Shown here in pieces: positions 6,705-11,906 of a stretch of 11,906 nt of DNA (its first letter is position 1; each line of letters starts with the position of its first letter). Origin of the DNA: SHLJ01 sp041618535 (lineage in GTDB: Bacteria; Bacteroidota; Bacteroidia; Flavobacteriales; Flavobacteriaceae). Under the pieces are notes generated by a model. It saw only the letters and a list, made by a program, of their open reading frames with translations. It was not told the DNA's origin and made no database searches. The position numbers and the translations under genes are program-made. The DNA lies in contig JBFKFP010000085.1 of the NCBI GenBank assembly GCA_041618535.1, positions 1 through 11,906 of the forward strand. Direction: 5' to 3'.

Positions 6705-8195
6705 CTAAGCTTTTGAAGTGATCGATTTGAAAAAGACATATCCAAAGCCGAAGAAAAGCATCATATGGAATGGGAATAGTCCGAAGTCACCGCCTTGCTC
6801 GCCCACAACAAAGGCGCTATACATGCCGAATCCGAAATAAAGCATTAGCAAGCCTTCTATTATCACATGAGGTGATATCGATTTTTTCAGGTATATATTT
6901 CCTTTCCAGCTGTCCGAAATAGATTTGATGTTGAATTTCGGGGTTCGGACAAACTCGCTGCGCCTGCCAATGTGCCCCTCTATAACCGCGATCGAATTAT
7001 GCAGCGAGAAGCCCATTGCAATAGAGAAGAAGGTTATGAACATAAGGATGTAATGCATAAAGGATTTAGTGCCTGTTCCATAGGTCCTTTTAAACATAAA
7101 CCAGTAACAGATAAAAAAGATGAGCGTACTGATCACGAAAAAACTCATCGCGATGAAATAGGCCCTTAACTGAGGATTTTCATTTTTGATGTATAACATC
7201 GGGATACTCAGTATGGCCACAATTAAAATAAATAGAAACATAGAGCTGTTTAAAAGGTGCAACAGGCCATGGAGTTTGGTCTTGATCGAGATGTGTTTAT
7301 TATTGAGGATACGCCATAACATCTTCCTGAAATTTTCCGCTCCTCCCTTATTCCATCTGAACTGCTGCGAACGAGCTGCACTTATCACAACCGGGAGTTC
7401 TGCCGGTGTTTCCACGTCCACAAGGTATTTGAATTTCCATTGTTTAAGCTGAGCCCTGTAGCTAAGGTCCAGGTCCTCGGTAAGTGTATCACCTTCCCAG
7501 TTACCGGCATCCAGAATACAGTCCTTTCTCCATATGCCGGCCGTTCCATTAAAATTGATAAAATGCCCTTTACTGTTCCTGCCTACCTGCTCTAGGGTAA
7601 AATGAGCATCAAGGGCAAAGGCCTGTACCCTCGTCAATAATGAATACTCCCTGTTGATATGCGCCCATCGCGTTTGAACAACACCAATCTCTGGTTCATT
7701 GAAATAAGGAATGGTCTTCTTAAGCCAATTAGCCTGTGGAAGGAAATCGGCGTCAAAAATGGCAATAAGTTCTCCTTTTGCGAATTTTAATCCTTCTTTT
7801 AAGGCTCCGGCTTTGAATCCTGCCCGATTGGATCGTAAAACATGGTTGATATCCAAACCGGATTCGCGTAATTCCTCAATTTTTCGGGCAGTTGAATTCA
7901 GAGATTCATCCGTGGAGTCATCAAGCACCTGTATTTCGAGTTTATCCCGCGGATAATCGATCTCAGCTATATTGTCCAGGAGCCTGTCCATGACATAAAG
8001 CTCGTTGTAAACCGGAAGTTGTATGGTAACCCTGGGAACCATGGCGGGATCACCTAAATCAAGTTCGGGAAGTGCTGATTTACCCTTTTGAGAGCTTAAA
8101 TAATTGATCAGCAGGTTGAGTTGTGCCAGGGCATATATAAAGATCAGTACAAGAGCCAAAGAATAAACAGCTATAACAATGCTTTCAAGTATCAT
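6705..8195 (-). CDS. Membrane GT2 glycosyltransferase, cellulose-synthase/CslA-like
   Basis: A 496-residue protein with one N-terminal membrane span (about 5-30), a cytoplasmic GT-A domain, and a C-terminal cluster of membrane spans (from about 315). The GT2 catalytic elements are complete: VLDDSTDES (90-98), the metal-binding FDADF (147-151), TEDLDL (239-244) carrying the catalytic-base Asp, and QQFRW (277-281), the QxxRW acceptor-site motif of processive synthases. This domain order resembles plant CslA glucomannan synthases and bacterial BcsA, without a PilZ domain. It may polymerise or export a beta-linked glycan, or glucosylate a lipid. Its ATG overlaps the stop of the upstream glycosyltransferase by 4 bp, so the two are translationally coupled. 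The polymer produced cannot be read from the sequence. Confidence 0.85.
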   Translation of the reverse strand: MILESIVIAVYSLALVLIFIYALAQLNLLINYLSSQKGKSALPELDLGDPAMVPRVTIQLPVYNELYVMDRLLDNIAEIDYPRDKLEIQVLDDSTDESLNSTARKIEELRESGLDINHVLRSNRAGFKAGALKEGLKFAKGELIAIFDADFLPQANWLKKTIPYFNEPEIGVVQTRWAHINREYSLLTRVQAFALDAHFTLEQVGRNSKGHFINFNGTAGIWRKDCILDAGNWEGDTLTEDLDLSYRAQLKQWKFKYLVDVETPAELPVVISAARSQQFRWNKGGAENFRKMLWRILNNKHISIKTKLHGLLHLLNSSMFLFILIVAILSIPMLYIKNENPQLRAYFIAMSFFVISTLIFFICYWFMFKRTYGTGTKSFMHYILMFITFFSIAMGFSLHNSIAVIEGHIGRRSEFVRTPKFNIKSISDSWKGNIYLKKSISPHVIIEGLLMLYFGFGMYSAFVVGEQGGDFGLFPFHMMLFFGFGYVFFKSITSKA

Positions 8196-8878
8196 GTTTT
8201 GACGCCGTATTTAAAGATCCAACCTAAAATCTTAATGCCTGCTAAGATACTACCTTTTACAGTTCCCGAAACCTTTGATACTCCTATTCGCTTTTTATAT
8301 CGCACCGGAACCTCGAGATATTCCAGTTTATGTTTTAAAGCCTTCAACTGCATTTCCACAGTCCAGCCATAGGTCTTATCCTCCATTTTCAGTTCAACAA
8401 GTTTCTCATATTTAATAGCCCGGAATGGCCCCAGGTCTGTAAACCTGGAGTTAAAGAAAAGCCTCATCAGATTGGTTGCCAGCCAATTTCCGAATATTTG
8501 CTGAGGAGTCATAGACCCGCTCTCTCTGAGTTCTTTCACGCGCGCTCCGACCACAAAATCGTAGTCACCTTCAATAATCGGCTTGATTAGTGATAAAAGA
8601 TCTTCCGGATAATCACTATAATCCCCGTCGAGAAAAACCACGATTTCGGGTTTAGGTATCTGCTTCGATATATAATCCAATCCCCTCAGGCAAGCATGTC
8701 CGTAGCCCTTTTGAGATTCATCCAGAACGGTTGCACCAGCTTTTCTTGCCGCTTCAGCCGTGCTATCATCAGAATTGTTATTTACCACTATCACTTCGTC
8801 CACCTCTGCTGGAATTTCCCTCAGCACATGCGGTATTGAATCCTCTTCGTTAAATGCCGGAATTACGACTTTTATCAT
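8192..8878 (-). CDS. GT2 glycosyltransferase, dolichyl/polyprenyl-phosphate mannose synthase-like
   Basis: A 228-residue GT-A glycosyltransferase starting MIKVVIPAFNEEDSIP, with VVNNNSDDST, GYGHACLRG, the metal-binding FLDGDYSD, and the ARVKELRESGSMTPQQ...GNWLA segment typical of the DPM1-like group. There is no C-terminal membrane pair, so it resembles the short, membrane-associated forms. The likely reaction is transfer of a hexose from a nucleotide sugar to undecaprenyl phosphate. The start is placed at ATG 8876-8878. A TTG at 8923 would add 15 residues, but a candidate promoter lies between, and the family normally begins just before the VVIPAFNE strand. It is the first gene of the minus-strand glycosyltransferase operon. 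Confidence 0.85.
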   Translation of the reverse strand: MIKVVIPAFNEEDSIPHVLREIPAEVDEVIVVNNNSDDSTAEAARKAGATVLDESQKGYGHACLRGLDYISKQIPKPEIVVFLDGDYSDYPEDLLSLIKPIIEGDYDFVVGARVKELRESGSMTPQQIFGNWLATNLMRLFFNSRFTDLGPFRAIKYEKLVELKMEDKTYGWTVEMQLKALKHKLEYLEVPVRYKKRIGVSKVSGTVKGSILAGIKILGWIFKYGVKT

Positions 8879-8896
8879 ATCAGTTCTGTCAGGAGG

Positions 8897-8904
8897 TAAA
8901 AATA
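8897..8904 (-). promoter_or_regulatory. Candidate -7 element for the glycosyltransferase operon
   Basis: On the minus strand the sequence reads TATTTTTA, one mismatch from the Bacteroidota TAnnTTTG element. A TTG (8921-8923) lies 16 bases upstream as a possible -33 box, slightly closer than usual. It would give an 11-nt-scale leader before ATG 8878. This is a weak match. Confidence 0.3.
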
Positions 8905-8960
8905 TAAAATGTCGGACTACCAATTAGACGATCTTATGATCCTCAACTAACAATTATTTC

Positions 8961-8968
8961 TATATTTA
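8961..8968 (+). promoter_or_regulatory. Candidate -7 element for the TolB-like lipoprotein gene
   Basis: TATATTTA is one mismatch from TAnnTTTG and lies 15 bases before the ATG at 8984, within the ~105-base divergent gap. No clear -33 box is visible. The AT-rich context makes chance matches likely. Confidence 0.3.
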
Positions 8969-8983
8969 AGAAAAGCATTTATC

Positions 8984-9940
8984 ATGGAACGATCGGTAAT
9001 ATTGTCTTTAATTATCCTCTTTTTAGGATGTAAACAAAAAGAGAACTCTGAGGTTGCAGAAAGCCGTGAATATGGAATAGCATACAATGTCCTCTACAAT
9101 GGTGAAAATGATGATTATGAGGTCTATGGCATGGAGTTGGACGGTTCACGGAAAAGAAACCTGACCAATTTAAGTGGAGTGGAATGGACATACCATGCTA
9201 ATGGTGATCAGGTCTTTTTCATTTCAGACAAGGATACCATGCATCGTCATTATTTCCTATATAGAATGAAATATGATGGGAGTTCTGTCAAAAAAATTTC
9301 GGATATCCGATTAGCGGATAGTTGGCATAACAGCAGAAAAAACGGTTCTGAATTGATTGTAAAACCTCATCATTCAGTGGACACGGCCTTTTACATTATA
9401 GACACTACCGGGCAGCTTTTGAAAAGGATAAAACCTGATTTCGATATGTTTAGTGATCCTGCATTTTCACCAGACGGAAGTCAAATCGCATTTAGGGCCG
9501 GACATCGTTCAAGACGCTTTGAACGCGGATATGATGACGAGATCTACCTGATGGATGAAAATGGAGAGAAAATCAGGCAGCTTACCCATTTTCCTGTAAC
9601 AGATACTCTTAAAAAATGGCATTCTTATGGTGCTGGACCGCCAAGGTGGCATCCCAGCGGTGAGTTTATCAGCTACCAATCAGAACGTGACGGCCGGTAT
9701 AACCTGTACGCCGTTTCACCAACTGACGGCAGGGAATGGAAACTCACTGAGAACACGTTTAGCGAGGGCTGGCACGATTGGTCGCCCGACGGAAAATGGC
9801 TGGCAATTGAAGTATTTGATAAGGACCAAACGGAATTTGACATCGTCTTGATGAACTATAAAACAAAGACTGTTACCATGCTAACCGATTCATCTTACAC
9901 CTTTGAACAGGCTCCTGTTTTTTATGAAATTCGTGACTGA
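8984..9940 (+). CDS. TolB-like beta-propeller lipoprotein
   Basis: A 318-residue protein with a short signal peptide and a lipobox-like FLGC, predicting cleavage before Cys16 and lipid attachment. The -3 residue is Phe, so the lipobox is not textbook. The mature part carries PD40/TolB-type blades: FSPDGSQIAF, WHPSGEFISY and WSPDGKWLAI, each followed by a strand such as EIYLMDENGEKIRQLT or NLYAVSPTDGREWKLT. Two or three degenerate blades come before them. It probably sits in the periplasm or outer membrane facing inward. Unlike TolB it lacks the N-terminal domain, and no tol-pal genes are nearby, so its partner is unknown. It is transcribed divergently from the glycosyltransferases, and its stop directly abuts the stop of the next gene. 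Confidence 0.82.
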   Translation: MERSVILSLIILFLGCKQKENSEVAESREYGIAYNVLYNGENDDYEVYGMELDGSRKRNLTNLSGVEWTYHANGDQVFFISDKDTMHRHYFLYRMKYDGSSVKKISDIRLADSWHNSRKNGSELIVKPHHSVDTAFYIIDTTGQLLKRIKPDFDMFSDPAFSPDGSQIAFRAGHRSRRFERGYDDEIYLMDENGEKIRQLTHFPVTDTLKKWHSYGAGPPRWHPSGEFISYQSERDGRYNLYAVSPTDGREWKLTENTFSEGWHDWSPDGKWLAIEVFDKDQTEFDIVLMNYKTKTVTMLTDSSYTFEQAPVFYEIRD

Positions 9941-11554
9941 TCAGTTTTCTACCTGGTTAACGAGAGCCATAAGATCCACATCATTGCCTAGAAGCACTTC
10001 TTTCGGATTGATGCGCCCCTCAGAAGGGCCGTTTTCCAATTTCAGTACACCTCGCGGACATACCGCGGCGCAAATACCACAACCTACACAGCTAGACCTG
10101 ACAATATTGGTGCCTTTCTGGGCGTATGCCCGAACATCGATCCCCATTTCACAATAGGTGGAACAGTTGCCGCAGCTTATGCACTGGCCACCATTGGTGG
10201 TTATTCTGAATCGGGAGAATAAGCGCTGTTGGAATCCCAGGATGGCGGCCATCGGGCAACCGAAGCGACACCATACCCGGCTTCCGAAGATGGGATAGAA
10301 TCCTGTTCCTATTACCCCAGAAAAAACAGCTCCTATTAAAAATCCGTAAGTGCTTCTTAGTGTCTCAGCCTCGAAGATGAATATTTTCCCATTTCCACTG
10401 AAAATATGCAGCAGGATCAGCACCATAATGATGACGAAGTAACCTATGGCACCAAGTATGGCATCCCGGCCCAGCTCTTTTCTTCTGAATACCATGGTAC
10501 CCACGAAAATCACAGTTAACAGCACTCCCACGAACCCGAGAAAAACTCCCTGCGTCAACCAATATTTATCAGGGTCATAACCAAGGTAGGTATACACTAC
10601 TGCTGTGGTCATGAGGACGACAAACACCAGTACACTATGAATGACCCAGCGTTCCACCTTCCAGGCAAAAAGTCTCTTGTCACTGAGTTGCCGGAAAGGA
10701 TCCCCTGCGGTCTCTGCCAGTCCTCCGCAACCGCATACCCAGGAGCAATACCATCTTTTCCCGAATTTATAGGTGAGGATGGGAGTAATGACGAAAATGG
10801 ATAAAATCCCGAAAATCAGAAGAGCAAGGCCAATATTGCCGGAACTGATAAATTCATCAACCCTGTATTGTTCGAAGTTATAATAATTAAGGGGCCATAT
10901 ATTCTTTAGGTCATAATAGGGCAGTTTGAAGGAATCCGAGTTAAGACGTGCCATGAATTCAGGGATCAGAAAGGCGAATGCCAGTTGAAAGAACATGACG
11001 GAAACTGTTCTTAGCTGCTGATACCGGTTATGCCTGTATTTCAGGATAAACTTATAGCCAAAAATAAGGATGGCGACTGTATAAAGCGTTCCGTAGACGA
11101 ACCATTGGCTCGCCGGATTTCCATTCAGCAACTTGCTAAGGGGATCGAACAGGGCAACTAAACCGCTGTTAGCCTGTCCATCGGTGCCAAGCCCCAAAAG
11201 GCCAGGATAAAAATAAAGAACGATATAAAAGCCGGTGAGGATAACGCCTGTCAGCCAGCCTGAAAACCCGCGTGATGATATGGATTTGAACCATACTCCA
11301 TCATTTTTTATACCAGCCAGTTTTCTCAGGTATAATTCGTTGGCATATACAATGGTGCCAACGGAGATCAGGACCAGGGCTGCCGACAAAGCAAGCCACT
11401 GTTTATTGAATCCAACATTTAAAAGTGCCAAGGTCAAAATTGTCAGGCCGGAAAGCCCGAGTACCACCGAAACTTTTTGCTTGGTGTTCAAACCATTGTA
11501 ATCCGGGTTGGAAAGGGATAGGCTTTTATTCTGGTTTATAATTGAATCAGGCAT
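9941..11554 (-). CDS. Polytopic membrane 4Fe-4S protein (NapH/NosR/CcoG-like)
   Basis: A 537-residue membrane protein with about ten predicted spans and a C-terminal ferredoxin domain. The ferredoxin motifs are Cys458, 461, 464 and 468 (CISCGNCSTYC) and Cys489, 492, 495 and 499 (CVGCGICAAVCP), enough for two [4Fe-4S] clusters. Two further Cys motifs lie at membrane edges: Cys270, 274 and 276 (YCSWVCGCGG) and Cys429 and 433 (WCRFGCP), as in the NapH/NosR/YccM group. The role is probably to pass electrons between a cytoplasmic donor or the quinone pool and an unknown acceptor. The gene start overlaps the stop of an FAD oxidoreductase by 8 bp, so that enzyme is a likely redox partner. No nos, nap or cco genes are visible, so the acceptor cannot be named. 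Confidence 0.82.
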   Translation of the reverse strand: MPDSIINQNKSLSLSNPDYNGLNTKQKVSVVLGLSGLTILTLALLNVGFNKQWLALSAALVLISVGTIVYANELYLRKLAGIKNDGVWFKSISSRGFSGWLTGVILTGFYIVLYFYPGLLGLGTDGQANSGLVALFDPLSKLLNGNPASQWFVYGTLYTVAILIFGYKFILKYRHNRYQQLRTVSVMFFQLAFAFLIPEFMARLNSDSFKLPYYDLKNIWPLNYYNFEQYRVDEFISSGNIGLALLIFGILSIFVITPILTYKFGKRWYCSWVCGCGGLAETAGDPFRQLSDKRLFAWKVERWVIHSVLVFVVLMTTAVVYTYLGYDPDKYWLTQGVFLGFVGVLLTVIFVGTMVFRRKELGRDAILGAIGYFVIIMVLILLHIFSGNGKIFIFEAETLRSTYGFLIGAVFSGVIGTGFYPIFGSRVWCRFGCPMAAILGFQQRLFSRFRITTNGGQCISCGNCSTYCEMGIDVRAYAQKGTNIVRSSCVGCGICAAVCPRGVLKLENGPSEGRINPKEVLLGNDVDLMALVNQVEN

Positions 11555-11786
11555 CTTGCAACTGCTGGTTGTAGTGGTTTAAAATATCATTCTCAAATCG
11601 CCTGTATAATTCGGGATCAAAATTGGCCTTGGCAAGGTTTTCAATCACGTGGTTTACACTGCGTTCTTCGTTAAGCCAGCGATCGAACACCTCATGACGC
11701 ATCCTGATTCCGAAAGTGTTGATCCCCAGAAATTTATTGCTGAATTTGTCATAGGCAATTGTGATGCACCTCGTATCATCCGGATG
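11547..11786 (-). CDS. FAD/NAD(P)-dependent oxidoreductase, C-terminal fragment
   Basis: About 80 C-terminal residues, with the landmark YDKFSNKFLGINTFGIRMRHEVFDRW followed by a helical HVIENLAKANFDPELY tail; this line names it only by its parts DKF, GINTFG and RMRHEVFD. I recognise it from memory as the C-terminus of flavobacterial pyridine-nucleotide-disulfide-type oxidoreductases found beside this kind of membrane iron-sulfur protein. The FAD and NAD domains are missing. The 5' end is cut by what appears to be an assembly join near 11787, beyond which sequence composition and protein family change abruptly. The stop overlaps the downstream gene start by 8 bp, suggesting coupled translation. 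Confidence 0.6.
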   Translation of the reverse strand, partial: HPDDTRCITIAYDKFSNKFLGINTFGIRMRHEVFDRWLNEERSVNHVIENLAKANFDPELYRRFENDILNHYNQQLQDA

Positions 11787-11906
11787 CCCCACCACGGCGA
11801 TGCGGTCGCCCTCGTCCACCCGGAAGCTCACGCCGCGCAGCACCTCCAGCGTGCCCTCGCCGGTAGCGAAGCGCTTCCACACGCCGTCCACTTCGAGCAG
11901 GCGCTC
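11787..11906 (-). CDS. ABC transporter ATP-binding protein, N-terminal fragment, probably foreign sequence
   Basis: The minus-strand frame is open at the right edge (GAG CGC CTG CTC, then a GTG at 11891). It encodes the start of an ABC ATPase: LLEVDGVWKRF, an acidic spacer, VLRGVSFRVDEGD and RIAVVG. In LolD/MacB-type ATPases the last would continue as the Walker A P-loop GxxGxGKS/T. Instead it switches after VVG (ending at 11787) into the oxidoreductase tail, with no P-loop Lys. In bases 11791-11906, 83 of 116 are G or C, against 32 of 80 in 11701-11780. I infer that this piece comes from a different, GC-rich organism. Confidence 0.75.

Noticed and set aside
6972..7956. Plus-strand ORFs of 65-88 codons opposite the CslA-like glycosyltransferase.
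   Set aside because: They are antisense shadows of a gene with complete catalytic motifs, and none encodes a recognisable protein.
8879..8923. TTG start adding 15 residues to the DPM1-like glycosyltransferase.
   Set aside because: The extension is not family-like, and it overlaps the candidate promoter. The ATG at 8878 places the N-terminus right before the first GT-A strand.
11547..11891. A single 114-aa ORF read as an ABC-ATPase/oxidoreductase fusion protein.
   Set aside because: The composition break, the truncated P-loop and the missing domains on both sides fit an assembly chimera. Continuity of frame has a one-in-three chance of arising by accident.

Overview
This window looks like a metagenomic or draft-genome contig from a Bacteroidota bacterium, most likely a member of the Flavobacteriia. 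The protein sequences are of that type, the base composition over nearly all of the window is moderate, and Shine-Dalgarno sequences are mostly absent. An exact match to the Bacteroidota -7 promoter element (TAnnTTTG) precedes the second gene. The lineage is inferred from protein style; there is no rRNA marker here.

Layout. (1) 1-1072, plus strand: the C-terminal end of a nitrilase-type hydrolase, then a RsuA/RluB-type pseudouridine synthase homologue that has lost its catalytic Asp and other active-site residues. (2) 1073-1390: the only long gap, holding a possible 50-codon minus-strand ORF and no confident regulatory element. (3) 1391-5305, plus strand: a polyamine operon with a fold-III PLP decarboxylase (probably arginine decarboxylase), an agmatinase overlapping it by 4 bp, a deoxyhypusine-synthase-like enzyme (probably homospermidine synthase), and two small conserved-looking genes of unknown function. 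Together the three enzymes would give arginine -> agmatine -> putrescine -> homospermidine. (4) 5338-8878, minus strand: three glycosyltransferase genes, transcribed in the order polyprenyl-phosphate-sugar synthase-like GT2, multi-membrane CslA/cellulose-synthase-like GT2, and GT-C polytopic transferase. They suggest assembly of a lipid-carrier-linked or envelope glycan. (5) 8984-9940, plus strand: a TolB-like beta-propeller lipoprotein, transcribed divergently from the glycosyltransferases and meeting the next gene stop-to-stop. (6) 9941-11786, minus strand: a membrane iron-sulfur protein and, upstream and overlapping it, the C-terminus of an FAD/NAD(P) oxidoreductase, probably an electron-transfer pair.

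The last ~120 bases do not belong with the rest. They are about 72% G+C, against 40% in the adjoining 80 bases, and encode the N-terminus of an ABC-transporter ATPase that breaks off inside its Walker A motif and runs in frame into the oxidoreductase tail. This is best read as a chimeric assembly join, not a gene fusion.

I see no mobile element, CRISPR array, tRNA or rRNA. The points most worth following are the apparently dead pseudouridine synthase, the polyamine operon with its two unknown small genes, the short ORF in the gap, and the chimeric end.
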